In this document: positions 35,677 to 44,567 of the stretch, piece by piece
How the letters are laid out: each line of letters opens with the position of its first letter
Position numbering within the stretch: the first letter of the stretch is position 1
Origin: [Ruminococcus] torques ATCC 27756
Lineage (GTDB): Bacteria; Bacillota; Clostridia; Lachnospirales; Lachnospiraceae
Assembly (NCBI RefSeq): GCF_000153925.1
Contig: NZ_DS264345.1
Coordinates: 434,001 to 498,000, forward strand
Direction: 5' to 3'
DNA: 64,000 nt
The notes under the pieces: generated by a model
Told to the model about the DNA's origin: nothing
What the model saw: the letters and a program-made list of their open reading frames with translations, nothing else
Databases searched by the model: none
Position numbers and translations under genes: made by a program

Positions 35677-37815
35677 ATGGGAAAAACAGAGACTTTAGAG
35701 TATACGCAAAATCGAGAATTATCATGGCTTCGTTTTAATCAGCGTGTGTTGGAAGAGGCGCAGGACGAAAGTGTTCCTCTTATGGAGAGGATGAAGTTTG
35801 TCGCAATTTTTACAAGTAATCTTGATGAATTCTTTATGATTCGTGTCGGCAGCCTTTACGATATGGCAGTAGCTGACAGTAAAAAACAGGATATCCGTTC
35901 GGGAATGACTCCGAAGCAGCAGTTGGAGGAGATTTATAAAGCGGTAGCTCCTCTTTATAAGGAGAGAGATAAGACATATGCGGAAATAAAAAAGCAGCTT
36001 CAGCCGTATGGCGTATGTGGGTTAGATTTTAAAGAATTGGAGCAGCAGGAAAAGAAGTATGTGAAAAAATATTTCAAAGAACAGGTGCTTCCGGTTTTAT
36101 CGCCTCAGATCGTAGATGCGAACCATCCGTTCCCTCATCTGCTTAATAAAGATATTTACGTCGTGGCGACGCTGAAAATGGAAAATAATGTCATGCTCGG
36201 CATTGTGCCTGTGCCACAGTACATTTCGGACGTTCTCTATCTTCCGGGGCATGATGTGCGCTACATCCGAATGGAAAAAGTGATCATGGAATATCTGGAA
36301 CTTGTTTTTGAACAGTATCAGGTATCTGACAAAAACTATATTTGCGTAACGCGGAATGCGGATATCGCACCGGATGATGAAGCGTTGGCAGATAATGAAG
36401 ATTTCCGTTATATTATGAAAGAAACACTTCATAAAAGACGTAAAATGGCAGTTGTAAGACTTGAGACAGCCGCTCCGCTCGGAAAAGAGATGGAAAAATA
36501 TTTCTGCGACCGGTTTAAGATTACGCCGGAATGTATTTTCAGGACGAAAATGCCGATGAAGCTTGGGTTTATTTTCGCAATCGCAGATAAGATTCCCGAA
36601 TCTATGAGAAAAGCGCTGATCGACGAGCCGTTTACACCTCAGCCTGCCGCTGCGCTTGCCGAAGGGATCAGCGTGATGGAGCAGGTGAAACGCAAAGATG
36701 TTTTGTTGTCTTATCCATATGAGAGTATGGATCCGTTTTTGCAGCTTATTAAAGAAGCTGCGTTTCATCCCGATGTTATGACGATCAAGATCACGATCTA
36801 CCGTCTGGCGAAAAAGGCCCGCCTTGTAGAATACCTTTGTGCGGCAGCCGAGAACGGAAAAGAAGTAACTGTATTGATCGAACTTAGGGCGCGTTTTGAC
36901 GAGCAGAACAATATTGACTGGTCAGAGCGTCTGGAGGAAGCGGGATGTCGTGTGCTGTATGGATTCGACGGTTACAAGGTTCATTCAAAACTGTGTCTTA
37001 TCACATACAGGAATCGAAATGAGATCCGTTATATTACCCAGGTAGGAACGGGAAACTATAATGAAAAGACGGCAAAAATGTATACAGATTATTCGCTTAT
37101 GACATCACATCAGGGAATCGGCGAGGATGCGGCCGTATTCTTTAAAAATATGTCAATCGGCAATCTGGACGGAGAGTATCATCATCTGATCGTTTCACCG
37201 TTTAGTCTGAAACGGAAAGTTTTAAGACATATGGATGAGGAAATTCAAAAAGGCGCGGATGGACGTATTATTATGAAAATGAATTCTGTAACGGATATGG
37301 ATTTTATCCGAAAAGTACAGGAAGCGTCTGCAGCAGGGGTAAAAGTGGATCTGATCGTACGCGGAATCTGCTGTATATTGCCGGGAGTGAAAGAAAATAC
37401 GGAAAATCTGCGGGTTACGAGCATTGTAGGAAGGTATCTGGAACATCCGAGAGTGTTTGTGTTCGGAACAGGAGAAACGGCGAAAGTTTATATCGGATCG
37501 GCAGATATGATGACGAGAAATACAGAGAAACGTGTGGAGGTTGCATGTCCGATTTATGACGATGCAATTAAGAGACGCCTGATCCATGATCTGAAAGTGA
37601 TGCTTGCAGACAATGTAAAAGCGCGTATTATGACAAGTGACGGTACATATAAGAAAAAAGAAAGAAAAGGAGAAGCGGTCAACGCGCAGGCTGCATTTAT
37701 GAAGGCTGCGTTGAATGCACGCCCTCCGAAGACGCTTCCGAAAGCAAAAAAGGAAAAAAAATCAATCTTTCAGAAAGTATTCAGCGCATTTGGAAAAAGG
37801 AATAGATCGTGTTGA
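35677..37815 (+). CDS. ppk1: Polyphosphate kinase 1
   Basis: This 712-residue enzyme is read from ATG 35677, as AGGAG at 35664-35668 leaves 8 bases; ATG 35674 and a longer frame from 35647 are alternatives. The N domain starts NRELSWLRFNQRVLEEA, then IFTSNLDEFFMIRVGSL. Catalytic histidine motifs are in YKVHSKLCLI (autophosphorylated His) and HPRVFVFG. The phospholipase D-like C-terminal domains are complete. It makes long-chain polyphosphate from ATP at the membrane or cytosol. A basic tail ends the protein. Confidence 0.94.
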   Translation: MGKTETLEYTQNRELSWLRFNQRVLEEAQDESVPLMERMKFVAIFTSNLDEFFMIRVGSLYDMAVADSKKQDIRSGMTPKQQLEEIYKAVAPLYKERDKTYAEIKKQLQPYGVCGLDFKELEQQEKKYVKKYFKEQVLPVLSPQIVDANHPFPHLLNKDIYVVATLKMENNVMLGIVPVPQYISDVLYLPGHDVRYIRMEKVIMEYLELVFEQYQVSDKNYICVTRNADIAPDDEALADNEDFRYIMKETLHKRRKMAVVRLETAAPLGKEMEKYFCDRFKITPECIFRTKMPMKLGFIFAIADKIPESMRKALIDEPFTPQPAAALAEGISVMEQVKRKDVLLSYPYESMDPFLQLIKEAAFHPDVMTIKITIYRLAKKARLVEYLCAAAENGKEVTVLIELRARFDEQNNIDWSERLEEAGCRVLYGFDGYKVHSKLCLITYRNRNEIRYITQVGTGNYNEKTAKMYTDYSLMTSHQGIGEDAAVFFKNMSIGNLDGEYHHLIVSPFSLKRKVLRHMDEEIQKGADGRIIMKMNSVTDMDFIRKVQEASAAGVKVDLIVRGICCILPGVKENTENLRVTSIVGRYLEHPRVFVFGTGETAKVYIGSADMMTRNTEKRVEVACPIYDDAIKRRLIHDLKVMLADNVKARIMTSDGTYKKKERKGEAVNAQAAFMKAALNARPPKTLPKAKKEKKSIFQKVFSAFGKRNRSC

Positions 37816-37865
37816 AAAAAGGTGAGAAATACTTTCGGAGCAGGAAAGGAAACTAAATACATTAT

Positions 37866-39908
37866 ATGAAAAAACAACTCTATATCGCCGAGAAACCCAG
37901 CGTAGCGCAGGAGTTCGCAAAGGCATTAAAATTAAAGACAAGAAGAGCGGACGGATATTTAGAATCCGACGAAGCAGTGATCACATGGTGCGTCGGACAT
38001 CTGGTTACGATGAGCTATCCGGAAGAGTATGACCCGGCATTGAAAAAATGGAGTCTTCAGACACTTCCGTTTATTCCTTCGGAGTTTAAATATGAAGTGA
38101 TCCCGTCAGTGGCGAAGCAGTTTCAGATTGTCAGTTCTCTTTTAAACAGAGAAGACGTTGACACAATTTATGTGTGCACCGACTCCGGACGGGAGGGAGA
38201 GTACATTTACCGGCTTGTAGAACAAAAGGCGCAGGTGTCGGGGAAAAAAAGACTTCGCGTGTGGATCGACTCACAGACAGAAGAGGAAATCTTAAGAGGC
38301 ATACGGGAAGCAAAAGATCTGTCAGAGTATGACAATCTAAGCGCTTCCGCCTATCTTCGCGCGAAAGAAGACTATCTGATGGGAATCAACTTTTCACGTT
38401 TGCTTACGCTGAAATACGGAAACAGTATTTCTAATTATCTGAATACGAAATACTCGGTGATTTCGGTAGGACGTGTAATGACATGCGTTCTCGGAATGGT
38501 TGTCAGGCGTGAAAGGGAGATACGGGAGTTTGTAAAAACTCCTTTTTACCGTGTGATCAGCACGATCGATGCGTCAGGTCACAGTTTTGAAGGAGAATGG
38601 CGGGCAGTGAAAGGCTCGCGGTATTTTGAATCGTTTGATCTGTATAAAGAAAATGGATTTAAGACAGAAGAAAAAGCAAAAGAGCTGATCGCCTATTTGT
38701 CGGAAGAAAAGCCGATACAGTGTATCGTTGAGTCTGTGGAGAAGAAAAAGGAGAAGAAAAATCCTCCCCTTCTTTATAATCTGGCCGAACTTCAAAACGA
38801 CTGTTCGAAGCGGTTTAAGATCAGTCCGGATGAAGCGCTTCGGGTCGTGCAGGAATTATATGAAAAAAAACTTGTTACATACCCGAGGACAGACGCCAGG
38901 GTTTTGTCGACGGCAGTTGCAAAAGAGATCAGCAGAAACTTGAACGGGCTGTCAAAATATCCTCCGGCACAGCCGTATTTGCAGGATATCCTTTCTTTTG
39001 GAAGTCATAAAAATCTGGCGAAGACAAGATATGTAAACGATAAGCAGATTACAGATCATTACGCTATCATTCCGACAGGACAAGGTTTAGGAGCGCTGAA
39101 TTCGCTTTCGGCAACGTCTCATAAAGTATATGATCTGATTGTGAGAAGGTTTTTAAGTATTTTTTATCCGCCGGCAGTGTATCAAAAAGTGGCGATCATA
39201 TCGAAGATAAAGGAAGAGAGTTTCTTTTCCAATTTTAAAGTGCTAGCTGAGGAAGGATATTTGAAAGTGGCAGGCGTTCCGCAGGGAAAACGAAGTGTAA
39301 ACAAAGGCAAAAGCAGAACCGATGCAAATGAAAAAGAGGAAGATGCAGAACAGACGGCAGATCAGGACCTTGATACGGCGCTGTTTGAAGTGATTAAAAC
39401 GCTGAAAAAAGGAAGCGTTCTTCCGGTTGGAGCATTAGATATAAAAGAAGGGGAGACGTCGCCTCCGAAACGGTATAATTCAGGATCGATCATCCTTGCT
39501 ATGGAAAATGCGGGGCAGTTGATCGAGGATGAAGATCTTCGCGCTCAGATAAAAGGAAGCGGTATCGGAACGAGCGCGACCAGGGCGGAAATATTAAAGA
39601 AACTGATTCATATTAAATACCTTGCCCTGAATAAAAAAACACAGATCATAACACCGACTTTGCAAGGAGAGATGGTATTTGACGTAGTGGATCATTCGAT
39701 CAAATCACTTTTAAATCCGGAACTTACGGCAAGCTGGGAAAAAGGTCTTACGTATGTGGCGGAGGGAAGCATTACTCCCGATGAATATATGATGAAGCTG
39801 GATCGTTTTATAACGAACAGGACGGTGGGAGTAAAAGGACTCAATAATCAGTATCAGTTAAGAGCCTGTTATGATAAAGCGGCAGGTTATTATAAAAAGA
39901 GCCGGTAA
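37866..39908 (+). CDS. topB: DNA topoisomerase III
   Basis: This 680-residue type IA topoisomerase has a Toprim domain (LYIAEKPSVAQEFAKAL, and the acidic triad region CTDSGREGEYIYR) and the catalytic Tyr in LVTYPRTDARVL. GIGTSATRAEIL marks the type III branch. There is no C-terminal zinc finger. The length matches chromosomal TopB rather than the longer plasmid/ICE forms. It decatenates replication intermediates. It is about 50 bases after ppk1 and 23 before the beta-helix gene; these may be co-transcribed. Confidence 0.93.
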   Translation: MKKQLYIAEKPSVAQEFAKALKLKTRRADGYLESDEAVITWCVGHLVTMSYPEEYDPALKKWSLQTLPFIPSEFKYEVIPSVAKQFQIVSSLLNREDVDTIYVCTDSGREGEYIYRLVEQKAQVSGKKRLRVWIDSQTEEEILRGIREAKDLSEYDNLSASAYLRAKEDYLMGINFSRLLTLKYGNSISNYLNTKYSVISVGRVMTCVLGMVVRREREIREFVKTPFYRVISTIDASGHSFEGEWRAVKGSRYFESFDLYKENGFKTEEKAKELIAYLSEEKPIQCIVESVEKKKEKKNPPLLYNLAELQNDCSKRFKISPDEALRVVQELYEKKLVTYPRTDARVLSTAVAKEISRNLNGLSKYPPAQPYLQDILSFGSHKNLAKTRYVNDKQITDHYAIIPTGQGLGALNSLSATSHKVYDLIVRRFLSIFYPPAVYQKVAIISKIKEESFFSNFKVLAEEGYLKVAGVPQGKRSVNKGKSRTDANEKEEDAEQTADQDLDTALFEVIKTLKKGSVLPVGALDIKEGETSPPKRYNSGSIILAMENAGQLIEDEDLRAQIKGSGIGTSATRAEILKKLIHIKYLALNKKTQIITPTLQGEMVFDVVDHSIKSLLNPELTASWEKGLTYVAEGSITPDEYMMKLDRFITNRTVGVKGLNNQYQLRACYDKAAGYYKKSR

Positions 39909-39931
39909 ACGGCGGAAAAGGAGATAAATAT

Positions 39932-40597
39932 ATGAATGCATTGACAGTAAAGGAACTTTATACATTAGAGGAGACAATCGCAAAAGATCTTTTTGACAAA
40001 GTGACATATCCGTGGGAAGTCCTTCCGAATATCGGTTCATTTATCAAAGAACTCGGGAATACGTTAAGCAGTGATGAATATGAAAAAAGAGGAGAAGATG
40101 TCTGGATCGCAAAGTCAGCTAAAGTTGCGCCTACCGCATGTATTAATGGTCCGGCGATCATCGGGAAAGAAGCGGAAGTGCGTCATTGTGCGTTTATAAG
40201 AGGAAACGCGATCGTGGGAGAAGGAGCAGTCGTAGGAAATTCGACAGAGCTTAAAAATGTCGTGCTTTTCAATAAAGTACAGGTACCGCATTATAATTAT
40301 GTCGGCGATTCTGTTCTCGGATATAAATCTCATATGGGAGCAGGTTCTATCACATCGAATGTGAAGTCGGATAAAAAGCTTGTTGTTGTAAAAACATCGG
40401 AAGGAAATATAGAAACCGGCATGAAGAAGTTCGGAGCAATGCTCGGAGATGAAGTAGAAGTAGGATGCGGAAGCGTCCTGAACCCCGGAACGGTTGTAGG
40501 AAGTCACAGCAATATTTACCCACTGTCTTCTGTAAGAGGATTTGTTCCGGCAAACAGTATTTATAAAAACAAAAGCGAAGTCGTAGAAAAATATTAA
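39932..40597 (+). CDS. Left-handed beta-helix (hexapeptide-repeat) transferase-like protein
   Basis: This 221-residue protein starts at ATG 39932 after AAAGGAG. An N-terminal helix (about 1-50) precedes a hexapeptide-repeat beta-helix (about 55-205; for example AKVAPTACINGPAIIG, AIVGEGAVVGNSTELKNVVLF, HMGAGSITSNVKSD). The pattern and the GMKKFGAMLGDEVEVGCGSVLNPGTVVG segment resemble the acetyltransferase half of GlmU, but the uridylyltransferase half is absent. It is probably an acyl or nucleotidyl-sugar-related transferase; the substrate is unknown. Confidence 0.82.
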   Translation: MNALTVKELYTLEETIAKDLFDKVTYPWEVLPNIGSFIKELGNTLSSDEYEKRGEDVWIAKSAKVAPTACINGPAIIGKEAEVRHCAFIRGNAIVGEGAVVGNSTELKNVVLFNKVQVPHYNYVGDSVLGYKSHMGAGSITSNVKSDKKLVVVKTSEGNIETGMKKFGAMLGDEVEVGCGSVLNPGTVVGSHSNIYPLSSVRGFVPANSIYKNKSEVVEKY

Positions 40598-40681
40598 TAC
40601 AGGCAAGACAGACAAACCGATGTGGATAAAAACAGAAGTGTCGTAAAAATAGCGGCATATAAGGGGGAAAGGAAAAAAGAG

Positions 40682-41542
40682 ATGAAGAAGATCGGATTTA
40701 TCGGTGTGGGGATCATGGGAAAATCCATGGTGCGTAATCTTATGAAAGCAGGGTATGAACTTCATATTTATGCCCGGACAAAAGCAAAAGTCGAGGACGT
40801 GATCGGGGAAGGAGCGATCTTTCATGAAACGATTTCCGAGTGCGTAAAAGACTGCGAGGCAGTGATTACGATCGTAGGATTTCCGCAGGATGTAGAAGAA
40901 GTATATTTCGACAGCGGAAATATTTTGGACAGTGCGAAAAAAGGTGCATATTTGATCGATATGACGACCACGAGTCCGCAGATTGCCGAAAAGCTGTATG
41001 AAGAAGGAACAAAACGGGGATTTCATGTGCTTGATGCGCCGGTCACAGGCGGAGATACGGGGGCAAGAGAAGGAACTCTTTCTATTCTTGTCGGAGGCGA
41101 TAAGAGCGATTATACGAACTGTCATGAACTGTTTGAAGCAATGGGAACGAATATTAATTACGAAGGTTCGGCAGGATGCGGACAGCATTGCAAACTTGCA
41201 AACCAGATCATGATCGCGGGAGCTCTTTCCGGTGTATGCGAAGCGCTGACATATGCAAAAGAAAAGGGACTTGACCTGAATGTGTTCTCGAAATCCGTAG
41301 CGACAGGGGCAGCCGGAAGCAGACAGTTTGATCTGTTCGGACCAAAGATCATAGAAAAAGATTATGCGCCGGGATTTTTTATGAAGCATTTTATTAAAGA
41401 TATGAAGCTGGCGCTCATCGAAGCAAACAGAAGCGGTTTAAATCTCGAAGTTTTAAGCCAGGTTCTTGCCATTTATGAAGAGCTTGAAGCAGACGGCAAC
41501 GGAGATCTCGGAACACAGGCACTTATCAAGTATTACGAGTAA
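40682..41542 (+). CDS. 3-hydroxyisobutyrate dehydrogenase-family NAD(P)-binding oxidoreductase
   Basis: This 286-residue beta-hydroxyacid dehydrogenase is read from ATG 40682 (KKIGFIGVGIMGKSMVRNL); the longer frame from 40622 adds an unlikely N-terminus. The Rossmann GxGxxG, the DAPVTGGDTGAREGTLSILVGG substrate loop and the catalytic Lys in GCGQHCKLANQIM are all present. Relatives reduce tartronate semialdehyde, succinic semialdehyde or 3-hydroxyisobutyrate; the exact substrate is unresolved. It lies between the beta-helix gene and an ABC exporter, with short gaps. Confidence 0.88.
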   Translation: MKKIGFIGVGIMGKSMVRNLMKAGYELHIYARTKAKVEDVIGEGAIFHETISECVKDCEAVITIVGFPQDVEEVYFDSGNILDSAKKGAYLIDMTTTSPQIAEKLYEEGTKRGFHVLDAPVTGGDTGAREGTLSILVGGDKSDYTNCHELFEAMGTNINYEGSAGCGQHCKLANQIMIAGALSGVCEALTYAKEKGLDLNVFSKSVATGAAGSRQFDLFGPKIIEKDYAPGFFMKHFIKDMKLALIEANRSGLNLEVLSQVLAIYEELEADGNGDLGTQALIKYYE

Positions 41543-41585
41543 AAGCAAACTATACAGGACGCGGACAGAAAGGGTAGAGAGGACT

Positions 41586-42284
41586 ATGCTGGAGATCAAA
41601 GAATTGACAAAATATTATGGAAAGAATCTGGCGGTAGATCAAGTGACGTTTACCGTCCCTAACGGTCAGGTAGGGGTTCTTTTAGGGCCGAACGGATCGG
41701 GAAAATCAACGATCATCAAAAGCATTGCCGGTTTATTGCGGTATCAGGGTGAAATTCGTATTAAAGGGATTCCTGCCCGGCAGATTCCTGCGAAAAGGAA
41801 GTTTGCTTATGTTCCGGAGATTCCGAATATGTTCGATGCGCTGACGGTAAGGGAGCATATCGAATATGTGAGAATGGCATATGACAGTGAAATTACAGAC
41901 GAGGAGATCGAAAAGATACTTAAAGCGTTTGAGATGGATGACAAGCAGGATAAGCTTGGCAATGAATTATCAAAAGGAATGATGCAGAAAGTGAGCATAT
42001 GCTGTGCCCTTGCGGTAAAGCCGGAAGTCATCCTTCTTGACGAACCGATGGTCGGACTTGATCCGGCGGCGATCAAGATGCTGAAAGATGTCGTGTTAAA
42101 ACTGCGTGATAACGGAGCGACAGTTCTTATCAGTACGCATATGCTTGAGATGGTAGAGAACTTGTGGGATGTGATGATCGTCATGGAACAAGGGCATATT
42201 GCCGGTTCTTACACAAAAGCAGACGCGCAGGGAAAAGAGCTGGATGAACTGTTCTTTGAGATGACAGGCGGTGAGAAAGCATGA
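41586..42284 (+). CDS. ABC transporter ATP-binding protein
   Basis: This 232-residue ATPase is read from ATG 41586 (MLEIKELTKYYG) after AGAGAGG; the upstream frame overlaps the previous gene and is rejected. Walker A is GPNGSGKST, the Q-loop region VPEIPNMFDALTVREH, the signature LSKGMMQKVS, Walker B VILLDEPMVGLD and the H-loop STHMLEM. It overlaps the next gene by 4 bases (ATGA), forming an exporter pair with that membrane protein. The substrate is unknown. Confidence 0.92.
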   Translation: MLEIKELTKYYGKNLAVDQVTFTVPNGQVGVLLGPNGSGKSTIIKSIAGLLRYQGEIRIKGIPARQIPAKRKFAYVPEIPNMFDALTVREHIEYVRMAYDSEITDEEIEKILKAFEMDDKQDKLGNELSKGMMQKVSICCALAVKPEVILLDEPMVGLDPAAIKMLKDVVLKLRDNGATVLISTHMLEMVENLWDVMIVMEQGHIAGSYTKADAQGKELDELFFEMTGGEKA

Positions 42285-43858
42285 AAGCGTTAATATATTT
42301 GATAAAGAGAACAGCGGCAAATAACCTGAAAAAGGCAGTCAGAAAACCGACGACGCTTCTTGCGTTGATCTTTGGGGCCGCCTATGGAATCTTTCTTATC
42401 GTGATGCTTGGAACACTTGCGGTTACAGTTCGGATCGATTCTGTTCAAGGACTTGTCATTCTTGTGACGGTGTGGACGATCTACATTACAGTAGGAAACT
42501 TTATGTCCTATGCTTCTCGAAAAGGAATCTTGTTTCGGCCGGCTCATTCTCAGTTCGTATTTCCCGCTCCGATCAGCCCCAAACTTGTTTTGATACAGGG
42601 AGCGTGGATGAATTATCTGATGTCATTTTTCATATGGATCGTGTTGGCGATCGGAGGCTTGACGGTTTTTCATGTGGAATGGTGGAAGATGCTTTTCTTC
42701 TTTCTGATAGGATGCGGCGTAGAGTGTGCGGTAGAACAATCTGTTATGATCATTTTATATACGAATGATAAGCTTCCGCAAAAATTGATAAAAGGGATCT
42801 GCTTCGGAATGAAAGTGTTTTTGATTGCATTTACGTTGATGATCGTACTTTATTTTAAAGAAAAAGGTCTGTCAGTAGAAAGCGCTCTTTCGTTTATCAA
42901 CTGGCCGGTCCTTCAGATGATTCCGGTAGTCGGATGGCAGATTGCGGTATACAGGTTGGTTTTACTCGGTCCGACAACTCTGAATGTAATTTGTACTGTG
43001 ATCTATTCGGTGTTTACGGTGTTCATTGTTGCGGCGGCGTTCAGAATGAAATGTGACGGCGGATATTATGAAGAGGCGGCGAAATTCGCAGACGATTATG
43101 CAGAACTGAAAAAGAGGCAGAAAAGCGGAGAATTTGTGACAAATACCGGGACGAAAAAGCGAAGGTTTCGCCGTGTAGAGAGTAAGATTACAGCAAAAGG
43201 AGCAAGAGCGATTTTTTACAGGCAATTTCTGGAATATAAGAAAGAAAAATATTTTATTTTCACGAAAATGACAGTTCTTTCGGCAGTCGTTGCGTTTATT
43301 TTCGCGTATTCTCTCCAAAAATCGGTGTCAGACAGCAGTATGGCGGGCTTTATTTTGTTGGGAGTTGTCGCGTATGTGGCGCTTATTATGAGCGGTTACA
43401 CAGGAAAATGGGAAAGCGAGTTGAAAAATCCGTATATTTTTCTTATTCCTGACAGTCCGCTGAAAAAAATGTGGTATGCGACTCTTATGGAACATGTAAA
43501 GGCATTTGCGGACGGATGTATCATCTGCATTCCTATTGGGATTTTTTGGCATGTTCCGGTAATAGAGATCATTTACTGTATTTTGATCTACACCGTTTTG
43601 CAGGCAGACCGCCTGTATACAATGGTGATCGTTCAGAGCCTTCTCGGGGAAGTATTCGGAAAAACAGGGCAAAGTCTGCTTAGAATGTTTATCCAGATGG
43701 CGCTTTTAGGAGTCGGAGCCGGTGTCGGAGTGTTGGCGGCAGTGTTGATCAGTCAAACGTTGATCTTTCCGATCGTATTGATCTATGGATTGATGATCAC
43801 GGTTGCGATGGGCGCGATCGCATTACTTAGATTTGATACGATGGAACAGTTTGTATAA
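42281..43858 (+). CDS. Putative ABC exporter membrane subunit
   Basis: This 525-residue membrane protein is translationally coupled to the ATPase. It has about ten to twelve predicted transmembrane helices. A central cytoplasmic loop (about 255-310) contains KKRRFRRVESKITAKGARAIFYRQFLEYKK, a motif typical of the putative ABC_export family in Firmicutes. The N-terminus is amphipathic. No substrate-binding protein is nearby, in keeping with export. The exported compound cannot be deduced. Confidence 0.82.
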   Translation: MKALIYLIKRTAANNLKKAVRKPTTLLALIFGAAYGIFLIVMLGTLAVTVRIDSVQGLVILVTVWTIYITVGNFMSYASRKGILFRPAHSQFVFPAPISPKLVLIQGAWMNYLMSFFIWIVLAIGGLTVFHVEWWKMLFFFLIGCGVECAVEQSVMIILYTNDKLPQKLIKGICFGMKVFLIAFTLMIVLYFKEKGLSVESALSFINWPVLQMIPVVGWQIAVYRLVLLGPTTLNVICTVIYSVFTVFIVAAAFRMKCDGGYYEEAAKFADDYAELKKRQKSGEFVTNTGTKKRRFRRVESKITAKGARAIFYRQFLEYKKEKYFIFTKMTVLSAVVAFIFAYSLQKSVSDSSMAGFILLGVVAYVALIMSGYTGKWESELKNPYIFLIPDSPLKKMWYATLMEHVKAFADGCIICIPIGIFWHVPVIEIIYCILIYTVLQADRLYTMVIVQSLLGEVFGKTGQSLLRMFIQMALLGVGAGVGVLAAVLISQTLIFPIVLIYGLMITVAMGAIALLRFDTMEQFV

Positions 43859-43918
43859 AAACAGACGGTAAGAAAAATTTTATGAAAAACTATTTTTAAG
43901 ATAAAAGGAGGAGATCGG

Positions 43919-44395
43919 ATGTTAGATGATAAATATGTAACGATGGAAATTGAAAAAGTAAAACATATCGCCCTTGTGGCGCATGACGGTAAGAAAAGAG
44001 AACTTGTAGACTGGTGTGAAAAAAACAAAGAGATACTGAAAGGGCATTTTTTATGCGGAACAGGAACAACGGCGCGTCTTATCGCTGAGCGAACAGGGCT
44101 TCCGGTAAAAGGATACTGTAGCGGTCCGCTTGGCGGAGATCAGCAGATTGGAGCGAAGATCGTAGAAGGGCAGATTGATTTTATGATCTTTTTGTGGGAT
44201 CCATTGGAAGCACAACCCCACGATCCGGATGTAAAAGCGCTGCTGCGTATTGCTGTCGTATACGATATTCCGATTGCAAATAATCTTGCGACTGCGGACT
44301 TTATGCTTCATTCAAAATATATGAACGAGTCATACAGCAGACAAATAGAAAACTTTGATAAGAAGGTGCAAAACCGGGTCGAGGAGATGAAGTGA
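43919..44395 (+). CDS. mgsA: Methylglyoxal synthase
   Basis: This 158-residue enzyme starts at ATG 43919 after GGAGGAG. HIALVAHDGKKRELVDW, CGTGTTARLI (phosphate loop), SGPLGGDQQIGAKI (catalytic Asp) and FLWDPLEAQPHDPDVKALLRI are diagnostic. It converts dihydroxyacetone phosphate to methylglyoxal, a bypass of lower glycolysis under phosphate stress. It has a short N-terminal extension of about 14 residues compared with E. coli MgsA. It is followed by the regulated symporter promoter. Confidence 0.95.
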   Translation: MLDDKYVTMEIEKVKHIALVAHDGKKRELVDWCEKNKEILKGHFLCGTGTTARLIAERTGLPVKGYCSGPLGGDQQIGAKIVEGQIDFMIFLWDPLEAQPHDPDVKALLRIAVVYDIPIANNLATADFMLHSKYMNESYSRQIENFDKKVQNRVEEMK

Positions 44396-44457
44396 CAGGA
44401 GATGTACTGACAAGATAAAACGGGAAGATAAACGGGCATAATAGAAAAAAGTAACAG

Positions 44458-44534
44458 TTGACACGGGTCTTAGACCCGTGTTATTCTATAAAAAGATACT
44501 TTAATGCTTTAAAGTGTTACGCTTTAAAGTGGTC
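44458..44534 (+). promoter_or_regulatory. Symporter promoter with spacer palindrome and tandem CTTTAAAG repeats
   Basis: TTGACA (44458-44463) and TATTCT (44482-44487) are 18 bases apart. The spacer is almost filled by ACACGGGTC-TTA-GACCCGTGT (44461-44481), a likely repressor or activator site. Downstream, GCTTTAAAGTG occurs twice with a 15-base period (44506-44516 and 44521-44531). The palindromic CTTTAAAG units could be operators or form a leader hairpin. The palindrome may instead serve as the mgsA terminator. Confidence 0.55.
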
Positions 44535-44567
44535 TAAAGGATAAAACGGCAGAGAGAGGGAAAAAAG

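Noticed and set aside
40115-41389. Long 424-codon minus-strand frame across the beta-helix and dehydrogenase genes
   Set aside because: Spans two well-conserved plus-strand genes in antisense, with no start signal; its length is a by-product of codon bias.
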